A stretch of 43,679 bases of DNA from SVMC01 sp045601345. GTDB taxonomy: Bacteria; Bacillota; Clostridia; Oscillospirales; Oscillospiraceae. The stretch covers positions 1 to 43,679 of the forward strand of contig JAZRZL010000034.1 in assembly GCA_045601345.1 (NCBI GenBank), written 5' to 3'. The position numbers were made by a program, and so were the translations under genes. Shown piece by piece: positions 7,807 to 15,529 of the stretch; positions within the stretch are counted from its first letter, which is position 1, and every line of letters begins with the position of its first letter. The notes beneath the pieces were generated by a model, which saw only the letters and a list, made by a program, of their open reading frames with translations, was not told the DNA's origin and did not search any database.

Positions 7807-8454
7807 ATGAAGCTTTATATCGGCAACACGCAGACCATGGACTATAATCGTCTTTATGCCTCCGCTTCCCCGGAGAGGAAGGAGAAGGCGGATCGTCTGC
7901 GCCGGGAGAAGGATCGGCGGCTTTGCATTGCCGCAGGTGCGCTGGCACAGCGGGCGTTAGCAGAGGCTGGCTGTACGCTGGAATTGGCGCAGGATGCAAA
8001 CGGGAAGCCTTATTTCCCCGGAAATCCGGCGCTGCATATCAGCTTTTCCCATTCCGGCGAACGGGCGTTGTGTGCTCTAGGCAAAAACCCTGTGGGCTGC
8101 GATGTGGAGCAGGTACGTCCCGTAATGCGGAGTATGTACAGGCGATGTCTGACAGACGATGAATATGCGGCGCTTTCGGCTCTGCCTCTATCGGCATGGG
8201 CGGATCGCTTTATTCGCCTTTGGGTTCTGAAGGAGAGCCTCATGAAAGCTACAGGACGGGGTTTGCGGCTTGACCCGGCGGATATTTCTCTGGATTTGAC
8301 CGATGGTGTGCATCTTTGTACTCCTGATGTGGCCTGTGTATTCCATGAGCCGGAGCCGGAACTCGAATATCGTTATGCACTTTGCAGCCTCAATCCTCTG
8401 ATGCCGCCCCCGATGATTTCCTATGTCGGTTTTTCAGGAGCTGATCCATGGTAG
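7807..8454 (+). CDS. 4'-phosphopantetheinyl transferase, Sfp/AcpT type
   Basis: This enzyme transfers the phosphopantetheine arm of coenzyme A to a serine of carrier proteins. The 215-residue length and motifs match the Sfp superfamily: SFSHSGERALCAL, then GCDVEQV with Mg-binding D99 and E101, and RLWVLKESLMKATGRGL with K142-E143. The start at 7807 has GGAAAGGCGG upstream; the in-frame ATG at 7762 lies inside the family B repeat. No polyketide, peptide synthetase or fatty-acid carrier gene is in the window, so the substrate is unknown; it may serve primary fatty acid synthesis. The last 65 bp overlap tail-to-tail with the 4Fe-4S protein gene on the other strand. Confidence 0.88.
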   Translation: MKLYIGNTQTMDYNRLYASASPERKEKADRLRREKDRRLCIAAGALAQRALAEAGCTLELAQDANGKPYFPGNPALHISFSHSGERALCALGKNPVGCDVEQVRPVMRSMYRRCLTDDEYAALSALPLSAWADRFIRLWVLKESLMKATGRGLRLDPADISLDLTDGVHLCTPDVACVFHEPEPELEYRYALCSLNPLMPPPMISYVGFSGADPW

Positions 8455-9289
8455 AGGTGATGGCATCCTGCGGACAGGCGGCCTTGCATCTGCCGCAGCG
8501 GATACATTCCACATGGTTGGGCTTTTCCCAGACGCGGATATCCATCCCGCACACGGCCTGACATTTGCCGCAGTGGATGCACTTGTCCTGCGCAATCTCC
8601 ATCCGGCGCAGAGAGACCGGGTTGAAGCAGCCGTAAATTGCCCCCAGTGGGCAGACATATTTGCAGAACGGGCGGTAGGTCAGCACGCTGAGCATAAGGA
8701 ACAGCACCAGCAGTCCCACCTTCAGCCCAAACAGCCACCCCAGATTTTTGCGCAGTGCCTTGTTTGTCAGCAGCAGCGGAAGGCCGCCGAGCAGTGTGCC
8801 GGAGGGGCAGATATACTGGCAAAACCACGGTCTGCCCAGACCGAAGGCATTGGTTGCCGTCATGGGCAGGAGGATTACGAACAGAAGTAGAACGATATAC
8901 TTTATAATTGTAAGGAATCTGTGCCCCGGCAGGTTTTTTCTTTTTTTGGGGAACGGAATTTTATGGAGCAAATCCTGCACCAGACCAAAGGGGCAGAGCC
9001 ATCCGCAAATCAGCCGCCCGAACAGGATGCCGAACAGCATGATGAGACCCATGACATAAGCGGCAAAGCGAAATTTCCCTCCATCAAGCACAGCCTGCAA
9101 AGCTCCGATCGGGCATGAACCGAGCGCACCCGGACAGGAATAGCAGTTTAACCCCGGCAGGCACAGCGCCTTGCCCTTCCCCTTGTAGATTTTGCCCTCT
9201 GCGAAGCCGCGGAGATAGCCGTTGGAAAGGGCAAAGGCGGCACATTGGGTCAGCTTACGCCGCAGGGACTGTCGTTTTTGTTTATCCAA
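8390..9289 (-). CDS. Polytopic 4Fe-4S membrane protein (NapH/YccM-like)
   Basis: The product is a membrane electron-transfer protein of 299 residues. In order it shows PGLNCYSCPGALGSCPIG, a hydrophobic segment ending in CGWLCPFG, CQYICPSG after another segment, CKYVCPLG, then two ferredoxin clusters CIHCGKCQAVC and CIRCGRCKAACP near the C-terminus. That CxxxCP pattern is typical of NapH/NosR/YccM-type proteins, which pass electrons across the membrane to redox partners. The start at 9289 is a TTG (LDKQKRQ read as MDKQKRQ) overlapping the stop of the upstream CXXC gene by 8 bp, with GGAG ten bases before; an ATG at 9346 would overlap that gene far more and adds non-family residues. The redox partner is not in the window. 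Confidence 0.85.
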   Translation of the reverse strand: MDKQKRQSLRRKLTQCAAFALSNGYLRGFAEGKIYKGKGKALCLPGLNCYSCPGALGSCPIGALQAVLDGGKFRFAAYVMGLIMLFGILFGRLICGWLCPFGLVQDLLHKIPFPKKRKNLPGHRFLTIIKYIVLLLFVILLPMTATNAFGLGRPWFCQYICPSGTLLGGLPLLLTNKALRKNLGWLFGLKVGLLVLFLMLSVLTYRPFCKYVCPLGAIYGCFNPVSLRRMEIAQDKCIHCGKCQAVCGMDIRVWEKPNHVECIRCGRCKAACPQDAITSTMDQLLKNRHRKSSGAASED

Positions 9290-9428
9290 GGCCGATACAC
9301 TCCATACAAATTTTAGTAGACTTTGTAACGATTGTCTGTACCTCACCCCGCACGATCCCGAGGATGATTAGCAGCAGCGCAGCACACAGCAGCGCAAGGC
9401 GAAGACATTGAATTTTTTTGCTGTTCAT
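9282..9428 (-). CDS. CD1871A-type CXXC motif mini-protein
   Basis: The 48-residue product has one transmembrane helix (LRLALLCAALLLIILGIV) followed by RGEVQTIVTKSTKICMECIGLG. The CxxC near the end and the RGE(V)..TK pattern match the CD1871A family of CXXC membrane mini-proteins, whose role is unknown but which is regularly found before 4Fe-4S membrane proteins. The start at 9428 has GGAGG with a 7-nt gap. Its stop overlaps the start of the 4Fe-4S protein, so both are made together and the CxxC may act as a redox or assembly partner (inference). It is easily missed because of its size. Confidence 0.8.
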   Translation of the reverse strand: MNSKKIQCLRLALLCAALLLIILGIVRGEVQTIVTKSTKICMECIGLG

Positions 9429-9590
9429 GAGCCAGCCTCCAATTGGCAACCTTTTCAGCATCATACCATAGCGCCGGGGAAAAAGCAATTTTCTCTCCAA
9501 ACTGACCAAATGATTTTTATACTATACATAAAAATGGAATGTCGAAAATATGTATATTGCACAAAAACAAAAAGAGGGATTCACTAGACA

Positions 9591-9619
9591 TTGACAACAG
9601 CCGGAAAGATACGTATAAT
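9591..9619 (+). promoter_or_regulatory. Perfect consensus promoter of the arabinose operon
   Basis: TTGACA (9591-9596), 17 bp, TATAAT (9614-9619), both exact consensus. Such a strong promoter implies control by a repressor. Confidence 0.88.
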
Positions 9620-9629
9620 ACAAACGTAT
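9609..9629. promoter_or_regulatory. Putative operator dyad over the -10 box of the arabinose promoter
   Basis: ATACGT at 9609-9614 and ACGTAT at 9624-9629 form a 6-bp inverted repeat with a 9-bp spacer spanning the TATAAT box and start point. A LacI/GntR (AraR-like) repressor site would fit; the regulator is not in the window. Confidence 0.4.
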
Positions 9630-9674
9630 TGGTGGCGAATCATGGAGTATTTGCCACAGACTGGAGAAACCTTT

Positions 9675-11201
9675 ATGGATAACAAAGCAAAAATTACTGT
9701 TGAAAACGGCAATGTCATTGGAAAAGTTGAAAAAAACGTCTTCGGCTCTTTTGTAGAGCATCTGGGGCGCAGTGTATATAACGGCATTTATGAGCCGGAT
9801 CACCCGCTGGCCGATGAATTCGGCTTCCGCAAGGACGTTATGGAGCTGGTTCGTGAGCTTGGCGTTCCCATCATCCGCTACCCGGGTGGCAATTTCGTCT
9901 CCAGCTACCGCTGGGAAGATGGCATCGGACCTGTGGAGCAGCGTCCTGCCCGCCTTGATCCCAACTGGCGTGCTGTGGAGACCAACCGCGTCGGTGTCAA
10001 TGAATTCTCCATGTGGGCGCGTCGTGTGGGTGCAGAGCCGATGATGGCCATCAATCTGGGTACCCGCGGCATTCAGGAGGCTCTCGACCTTCTGGATTAC
10101 TGCAACCATCCCTCTGGCACCTACCTCAGTGACCTGCGTATCCGCCACGGCTATCAGGAGCCGCACAATATCAAGACCTGGTGCCTCGGCAATGAAATGG
10201 ACGGCACTTGGCAGGTCGGCTACAAGACCGCCTACGAATATGGCCGCCTCGCCGAGCAGACTGCCCGCGCCATGCGCATGATCGACCCCGATCTCAAGCT
10301 GGTCTCCTGCGGCAGCTCCCATACCTTCATGCCCTCCTTCCCCGAGTGGGAGGCTGAAACCCTGAGCCATACCTACGATGTGGTGGACTATATCTCCCTG
10401 CATCAGTATTTTGAGAACGATTTCGAGAATCCTCTGGACTTCCTTGCCCAGTCTTTGGAGACCGACCACTTCATCCACACCGTCATCGCCGTGTGCGATT
10501 ACGTCAAGGCCAGGAAGCGCGGCAAGAAGGATATCATGCTGAGCTTCGATGAGTGGAACCTTTGGTACCATTCCAAGGCACAGGATGACAACACCATGAC
10601 CAACGATCCGTGGAATACCATCCCCCACCTTCTGGAGGATGTCTACACCTTCGAGGATGCCCTGCTGGTCGGCTGTATGCTCATCACCTTCCTGCGCCAT
10701 GCTGACCGCCTCAAGATGGCCTGCATTGCCCAGTTGGTCAATGTCATTGCCCCCATCATGACCGATGTGGGCGGCGGTATCTGCCGTCAGACCACCTTCT
10801 ATCCGTTCATGCATGTTTCCAAGTTCGGCCGTGGCGAATCCCTGCGTGCTTTCGCCCTCAGCCCGAAGTATGAATCCAAGGCCTATTCCGATGTTCCCTT
10901 TGTGGAATCCGCTGTTGTCCGAAATGAGGAAACCGGCGAGATCACCCTCTTCGCGGTCAACCGCAGCCTGACCGAGGCTATCCCCGTAGAGTTCACCCTG
11001 CGCGGCTTCGAGGCTTATCGTGTGGAAGAGCATATCGCTATGGAATGCCCCGACCTCAAGGCCGTCAACACCCCCACCAACCCCATGAACGTTGCGCCTT
11101 ATGTGCGCCGCGATTCTGTGGAAGACCTTGGCGACGGCGCTTATTCCGTCAGCCTGAACCCCGCATCCTGGAACGTCATTCGCTTCCGCACCATGAAGTG
11201 A
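9675..11201 (+). CDS. GH51 alpha-L-arabinofuranosidase
   Basis: This 508-residue intracellular enzyme (no signal peptide) removes terminal alpha-L-arabinofuranosyl residues from arabinan or arabinoxylan oligosaccharides. Family signs are VFGSFVEHLGRSVYNGIYEP at the N-terminus, IRYPGGNFVSSYRWEDGIGP, the acid/base E174 in CLGNEMDG, and the nucleophile E293 in LSFDEWNLWY, followed by a C-terminal beta-sandwich domain. The start at 9675 (MDNKAK) is preceded by GGAG at about 9 nt; an upstream in-frame ATG at 9642 would leave only ~16 nt of leader. It is first in an operon with an ABC importer, so imported arabino-oligosaccharides are probably hydrolysed in the cytoplasm. Confidence 0.93.
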   Translation: MDNKAKITVENGNVIGKVEKNVFGSFVEHLGRSVYNGIYEPDHPLADEFGFRKDVMELVRELGVPIIRYPGGNFVSSYRWEDGIGPVEQRPARLDPNWRAVETNRVGVNEFSMWARRVGAEPMMAINLGTRGIQEALDLLDYCNHPSGTYLSDLRIRHGYQEPHNIKTWCLGNEMDGTWQVGYKTAYEYGRLAEQTARAMRMIDPDLKLVSCGSSHTFMPSFPEWEAETLSHTYDVVDYISLHQYFENDFENPLDFLAQSLETDHFIHTVIAVCDYVKARKRGKKDIMLSFDEWNLWYHSKAQDDNTMTNDPWNTIPHLLEDVYTFEDALLVGCMLITFLRHADRLKMACIAQLVNVIAPIMTDVGGGICRQTTFYPFMHVSKFGRGESLRAFALSPKYESKAYSDVPFVESAVVRNEETGEITLFAVNRSLTEAIPVEFTLRGFEAYRVEEHIAMECPDLKAVNTPTNPMNVAPYVRRDSVEDLGDGAYSVSLNPASWNVIRFRTMK

Positions 11202-11249
11202 TATTTGATCCGAAAGGATTGAATAATAAATTTAAGGAGGAAAACCTAA

Positions 11250-12605
11250 ATGAAAAAACTCATCGCGCTGCTGCTTGCTCTTGCTATGATTTTCACCTTC
11301 GTAGCTTGCGGTAAGAAGGCTGAACCCGCTCCCACTGAACCCACCGAACCTGCAGAACCCACCGAACCCGCAGAACCCACCGAACCCGCAGAACCCGAAG
11401 CTGCTGAACCCACCGAGATCAACTACTGGACCTTCCAGGATCTCCATGTGCAGTTCTACAAGGAAATGGCTGACGAATGGAATGCTAAGTATCCCGACAG
11501 ACCCATCGTCATCAAGGAAACTGTTCTTCCCTTCGAAGATATGCACACCAACCTGAACATGGCTCTGACCGCTGGTTCCGGCGCTCCCGATCTGGTTGAT
11601 ATCGAAATCGGCAAGTTCCCCAACTTCCTGCAGGGCGACATTCAGCTCGAACCCCTGAACGATATTGTTGAACCCGAACTCGACAACATCATCAAGGCCA
11701 GAGTTGACATCTACTCTCAGGGCGACACCTACTATGGCATCTGCTTCCATGTCGGTGCTGCTGTTATCTACTACAACGCTGAGCTGTGCGAAGCTGCCGG
11801 TATCGACTACAAGAACATCAAGACTTGGGACGAATACAAGGCTGCTGCTGAAACCTTCAAGGCTGCCAACCCCGACAAGTACTGGATGTCCGTTGAGTCC
11901 TCCGACATTTGGCATATGTGGCCCATGCTCGCTGAGCTTGGCGGCGACATGACCGACGCCGAAGGCAACATCACCATCGACACCCCCGAAATGGCTAAGG
12001 TTCTCCAGTACAACCGCGACATGATCGACGAAGGTCTCGCAGTTGTTGCTCCCGGCACCTATCACCATGCTGAAGAATGGTATCAGTTCATGGGCGAAGG
12101 CAATGTTGCCTCCATCGTAATGCCCATGTGGTACCTCGACCGCTTCACCAACTACATGCCCGACCTGGCTGGCAAGATTGCTGTCATGCCTCTGCCCGTT
12201 TGGGAAGAAGGCCAGAAGCGCTCCGTTGGTCAGGGCGGCACCGGCACTGCTGTTACCAAGCAGGCTAAGGACGTTCAGCTCACCAAGGACTTCCTCGCAT
12301 TCGCAAAGCTGTCTCAGGAAGGCGGCATCCAGGCTTGGAAGATGATGGGCATGGATCCCATCCGTCCCGACGTTTGGGCTATGGAAGACGTTACCCACGA
12401 TCCCGAAAACACCTTTGTCAAGTACTATGTCAACAACCCGTTCGACACTCTGCTTGAGATCAAGGACGAAATCGTTCCTCACAACAACAACGCTAACCTG
12501 CCCACTGCTCTGGATACCATGAAGACCCAGGTTCTGGCTCGTGCATATCTGGATGAAAACATTGACATCCCCGCTATGCTGAAGGAAATCCAGGAAGGTC
12601 TTTAA
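11250..12605 (+). CDS. Sugar ABC transporter substrate-binding lipoprotein (family 1 type)
   Basis: This extracellular binding lipoprotein has 451 residues. Its signal peptide ends in a lipobox FVAC with the acylated C20, followed by a flexible Pro/Thr/Glu linker of repeated TEPAEP units (residues ~27-55), which spaces the domain from the membrane. The mature part looks like the MalE/UgpB class: INYWTFQD at the start, LTAGSGAPDLVDIEIGKFPNF, and GTGTAVTKQAKD. The ribosome binding site AAGGAGG is strong. It is 48 bp downstream of the arabinofuranosidase and is followed by two permeases, so arabinose-containing oligosaccharides are the likely ligand (inference). Codon choice is strongly biased, as in highly expressed genes. 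Confidence 0.9.
   Translation: MKKLIALLLALAMIFTFVACGKKAEPAPTEPTEPAEPTEPAEPTEPAEPEAAEPTEINYWTFQDLHVQFYKEMADEWNAKYPDRPIVIKETVLPFEDMHTNLNMALTAGSGAPDLVDIEIGKFPNFLQGDIQLEPLNDIVEPELDNIIKARVDIYSQGDTYYGICFHVGAAVIYYNAELCEAAGIDYKNIKTWDEYKAAAETFKAANPDKYWMSVESSDIWHMWPMLAELGGDMTDAEGNITIDTPEMAKVLQYNRDMIDEGLAVVAPGTYHHAEEWYQFMGEGNVASIVMPMWYLDRFTNYMPDLAGKIAVMPLPVWEEGQKRSVGQGGTGTAVTKQAKDVQLTKDFLAFAKLSQEGGIQAWKMMGMDPIRPDVWAMEDVTHDPENTFVKYYVNNPFDTLLEIKDEIVPHNNNANLPTALDTMKTQVLARAYLDENIDIPAMLKEIQEGL
11337..11390 (+). repeat. Tandem 18-bp repeat in the lipoprotein linker
   Basis: Three consecutive units of GAACCCACCGAACC[T/C]GCA encode TEPAEP-type repeats. Copies two and three are identical. Copy number could vary by slippage, changing linker length in frame. 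Confidence 0.85.
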
Positions 12606-12639
12606 TCCTTAGCTGATTTATTCATAACGACATAACCAA

Positions 12640-12684
12640 GGGGGAATGAAAAGCCCTCAAGTCCGTGAGGCTTTTCATTCCCCC
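12640..12684 (+). terminator. Long intercistronic hairpin between binding protein and permease
   Basis: GGGGGAATGAAAAGCC on the left pairs with GGCTTTTCATTCCCCC on the right, with CTCA/TGAG continuing inward, giving a stem of about 19 bp. There is no T-run after it. Hairpins here in sugar ABC operons usually protect the upstream binding-protein mRNA and reduce read-through into the permeases. Confidence 0.7.
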
Positions 12685-12754
12685 TGCTGTAGTTTTCTAC
12701 CCATCTCGCGTGATGTACCCCGGCCTTGTGCCTGAAGACAAGGAGATAGAATCA

Positions 12755-13660
12755 ATGAAAAGATTGAGATCTTTGCCATATTCTCAAAAAGTAGCCCCAT
12801 ATGTATTTATAGCACCCTTTTTCATCGTATTTCTTGCGTTTTTCCTTTATCCTGTAATTTCCACTGCAATCATGAGCTTCCAAAAAGTCGTTCCCGGCCA
12901 GACGCATTTTATTGGTTTGGAGAACTTCAGACGTGTCTTTAAGAGCACGGAGTTTAAAACAGCGCTTCGCAACAGCGGAATTTACACCCTCATTACCTGT
13001 GCAGTGCTGATTCCGGTGCCCATGCTGCTGGCGGTGTTCCTCAATTCCAAGAAGATGTGGGCAACAGACTTTTTCCGCTCCACCTTTTTCCTGCCCGCAC
13101 TGATCTCCATCACGGTTGCTGGTTTTACCTTCCGTTTGATTTTCGGTGAATTGCCCACCGCGTTGCTGAACAGTGCAATCGGCCATATTGGCCTGAAGCC
13201 TGTCAAATGGCTGGGTGGTCCTGCCAACTGGACAACCTTCTTTGCTTTGCTTATTCTGTGCTGCTGGCGCTGGATGGGTGTCAATATTATGTATTACCTT
13301 TCCGCACTCCAGAGCATTTCTGAAGATCTCTATGAATCCGCTGACATTGACGGTGCCAACGGATGGCAGAAGTTTATTCACATTACGGTGCCTCTGCTCA
13401 AGCCCACCACCATCTATGTGCTGACCATCAGTATCTATGGCGGCCTTGCCATGTTCCTTGAGAGCTATATGCTCTTCGGCGGCATCAACTCCCCCAAGAA
13501 CGCCGGACTGACAGTCGTTGGCTTGCTTTACCGCAACGGCTTGCAGAAGGGTGACTTTGGCTTTGGCAGCGCCATCGGCTTGACCTTGCTGGTCATTACG
13601 CTGGCCATTAACCTGCTCCAGCTTACGCTCACCGGATTCTTTAAAAAGGAGGAGAACTAA
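12755..13660 (+). CDS. Sugar ABC transporter permease, AraP/MalF-like
   Basis: This 301-residue inner-membrane permease has about six transmembrane segments, starting with VAPYVFIAPFFIVFLAFFLYPV. The cytoplasmic EAA loop is recognisable as YESADIDGANGWQKFIHITVPLLKP, which docks on the ATPase. The start at 12755 (MKRLRS) has AAGGAG upstream; an in-frame ATG at 12665 lies inside the intercistronic hairpin. It forms a heterodimer with the next gene product. No ATPase gene is in the operon, so a shared MsmX/UgpC-type ATPase encoded elsewhere is expected. Confidence 0.92.
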   Translation: MKRLRSLPYSQKVAPYVFIAPFFIVFLAFFLYPVISTAIMSFQKVVPGQTHFIGLENFRRVFKSTEFKTALRNSGIYTLITCAVLIPVPMLLAVFLNSKKMWATDFFRSTFFLPALISITVAGFTFRLIFGELPTALLNSAIGHIGLKPVKWLGGPANWTTFFALLILCCWRWMGVNIMYYLSALQSISEDLYESADIDGANGWQKFIHITVPLLKPTTIYVLTISIYGGLAMFLESYMLFGGINSPKNAGLTVVGLLYRNGLQKGDFGFGSAIGLTLLVITLAINLLQLTLTGFFKKEEN

Positions 13661-13663
13661 AAA

Positions 13664-14509
13664 ATGAATAAGAAATCTAAATTCTCCTTTACCTCCGTTG
13701 CGCTGCTGCTGCTGTTTATTGTGCTTGCGGTGCTGACGCTGCTGCCCTTTGTCAGTCTGGTACTGGCATCCTTCCGTCCCGGTCAGGAGCTGTTCCGTAA
13801 GGGTCTGAATCTGAATCTCGATTTCTCCGTTATGACCCTGCAAAACTATAAGTATGTCTTCTCCCCCAGCGAAAACAACTACTTAATCTGGTTCTTTAAC
13901 AGCGTAAAGATTACCATCGTGCAGACCGTGCTAACCCTGATCGTCAGTGCTTTCGTAGCCTACGGCTTCGCCATGTATAATTTCCGCTTCAAGAATCTTA
14001 TGTTCGGCTGTGTGCTGCTGGTTATGATGATTCCTCTGGAAATTATCATGCTGCCTCTGTATAAGCTGTTTATCAAGATGAAAATGATGGATAGTATGTG
14101 GGCCATCATCCTCCCCGGTGTGGCAGGTCCGCTCCCCATCTTCTTCTTCCGACAGTATCTCAGCGGCCTTCCCAAGGATTTCTTGGATGCTGCCCGTGTG
14201 GATGGCTGCACAGAATACGGCACCTTCTTCCGCATCATTCTTCCCCTGATGAAGCCCAGCTTTGCAGCTATGGGTATTTTCGTGGGTATGAATAGCTGGA
14301 ACGCTTTCCTGTGGCCGTTGATTGTTCTGCGTTCCCCGGAGAACATGACCCTCCCCATTGGTCTGTCCACCCTGCTCAGCCCCTATGGCAACAACTACGA
14401 CCTGCTGGTCGCAGGCTCTGTATTCTCCGTTATCCCCATCCTGATTCTCTTCCTGCTGTTCCAGAAGCAGTTCATTGCCGGTATGACCGCAGGCGGTGTC
14501 AAGGGATAA
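13664..14509 (+). CDS. Sugar ABC transporter permease, AraQ/MalG-like
   Basis: The second permease (281 residues, about six transmembrane segments) begins three bases after the first ends, with AAGGAGGAG as ribosome binding site. Its EAA loop reads DFLDAARVDGCTEYGTFFRIILPLMKP, and it ends with QKQFIAGMTAGGVKG, the typical C-terminus of MalG/AraQ permeases. It completes the membrane part of the importer that delivers oligosaccharides to the GH51 enzyme. Confidence 0.93.
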   Translation: MNKKSKFSFTSVALLLLFIVLAVLTLLPFVSLVLASFRPGQELFRKGLNLNLDFSVMTLQNYKYVFSPSENNYLIWFFNSVKITIVQTVLTLIVSAFVAYGFAMYNFRFKNLMFGCVLLVMMIPLEIIMLPLYKLFIKMKMMDSMWAIILPGVAGPLPIFFFRQYLSGLPKDFLDAARVDGCTEYGTFFRIILPLMKPSFAAMGIFVGMNSWNAFLWPLIVLRSPENMTLPIGLSTLLSPYGNNYDLLVAGSVFSVIPILILFLLFQKQFIAGMTAGGVKG

Positions 14510-14513
14510 TAGT

Positions 14514-14529
14514 GTGTGACAAGGGGACG
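14514..14529 (+). repeat. Short repeat GTGTGACAAGGGGACG, copy 1
   Basis: The identical 16-mer occurs at 39993-40008, in both cases right at the end of a plus-strand operon facing a minus-strand gene. A related GGGGACGG core is part of the palindrome at 35625-35679. Confidence 0.55.
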
Positions 14530-14563
14530 AAGTTTATTGCTCGCATCTATTAGCGTATAACCG

Positions 14564-14602
14564 AACAGCTCCCGAAGCGGTGTTTCCGTTTCGGGAGCTG
14601 TT
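14564..14602. terminator. Hairpin between the arabinose operon and convergent tpiA
   Basis: Perfect 13-bp stem AACAGCTCCCGAA / TTCGGGAGCTGTT with a 13-nt loop. The flanks are AT-rich but without a strong T-run, so it may serve both directions. Confidence 0.65.
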
Positions 14603-14629
14603 ATAAATATCAATTAAATAGTAGGTTGA

Positions 14630-15406
14630 TTAAATGGTGGGCTGGTTGGCAGCTTCGATGATCTTGACGAACTTTTCGGGGACGAGGGAGGCACCGCCGA
14701 TGAGGCCGCCATCGATATCGGGCTGGGCAAGAAGCTCATAGGCGTTGCGGTCGTTCATGGAGCCGCCGTAGAGGATGGAGATAGCGCGGGCATTCTTGGA
14801 GCCGTAGAGCTTGCGAATGACGGCGCGGATGTGCTCACAAACCTCTTCCGCCTGTTCGGGGGTGGCGGTCATGCCGGTGCCGATGGCCCAGATGGGTTCG
14901 TAGGCAATGATCAGCTTGCGGATTTTTTCTTCGGGAATGCCATTCAGGCCAGCCTTGATCTGCATGGCAATCCATTCGCTGGTGATGCCCAGCTCACGCT
15001 GCTCAAGGCTTTCGCCGCAGCACATGATGGGAATAAGCCCCTGCTCCATAGCGGCCTTGACCTTGGCGTTGACATCCTGATCCGTCTCGCCCATGGCACG
15101 GCGCTCACTGTGGCCAATGATGACATATTTGCAGCCGGCATCGGAGAGCATATTGGCAGCAATTTCGCCGGTGAAAGCGCCGGAGGGATTCGCATTGCAG
15201 TTCTCCGCGCCAATGCCAACGCGGGTCTCACGCATAGCGCGGACGGCGGTGGTGATGCAGACGGCGGGGACGCAAAGAGCAATATCGCACCAGCGACCCC
15301 TAGGCAGAATGGTCTTAAACTCCGTCATAAAAGCCTTGGTTTCAGACGGCGTTTTGTTCATCTTCCAGTTGCCGGCAATAACGGTCTTACGATACTTTCT
15401 GTTCAT
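14630..15406 (-). CDS. tpiA: Triosephosphate isomerase
   Basis: This glycolytic enzyme interconverts dihydroxyacetone phosphate and glyceraldehyde 3-phosphate. The 258-residue length is normal, and the active-site residues are present: K15 in GNWKMN, H99 in IIGHSERR, E170 in AYEPIWAIGTG, followed by the phosphate-binding YGGSM and GGLIGGASL segments. The AGGAG ribosome binding site is 10 nt before the ATG. It lies downstream of pgk on the same strand but has its own strong promoter at 15471-15499. The loop after GIGAEN reads CNANPSGAFTGE, a small departure from the common MYWEESGAYTGE. Confidence 0.97.
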   Translation of the reverse strand: MNRKYRKTVIAGNWKMNKTPSETKAFMTEFKTILPRGRWCDIALCVPAVCITTAVRAMRETRVGIGAENCNANPSGAFTGEIAANMLSDAGCKYVIIGHSERRAMGETDQDVNAKVKAAMEQGLIPIMCCGESLEQRELGITSEWIAMQIKAGLNGIPEEKIRKLIIAYEPIWAIGTGMTATPEQAEEVCEHIRAVIRKLYGSKNARAISILYGGSMNDRNAYELLAQPDIDGGLIGGASLVPEKFVKIIEAANQPTI

Positions 15407-15470
15407 AATCTATTATCTCCTGATTCATGCAAAATTAGCAAAATGATGTGATTTTTTGGCGAACGCGCCT

Positions 15471-15499
15471 ATTATAGTGAAGAAACGGTAAAACGTCAA
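15471..15499 (-). promoter_or_regulatory. Strong promoter of tpiA
   Basis: Minus-strand TTGACG (15494-15499), 17 bp, TATAAT (15471-15476). The leader is about 60 nt. Confidence 0.82.
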
Positions 15500-15529
15500 G
15501 AGGAAAATTCGGATTTTTATGAAAATATC

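Noticed and set aside
9522..11033. A 503-codon open frame antisense to the arabinofuranosidase
   Set aside because: The plus strand is an unmistakable GH51 gene with promoter and ribosome binding site; the antisense product has no family resemblance.
11232..12482. A 416-codon frame antisense to the binding lipoprotein
   Set aside because: It is a by-product of strongly biased codon choice in the lipoprotein; its C-terminal Gly/Phe repeats are simply the complement of the linker repeat.
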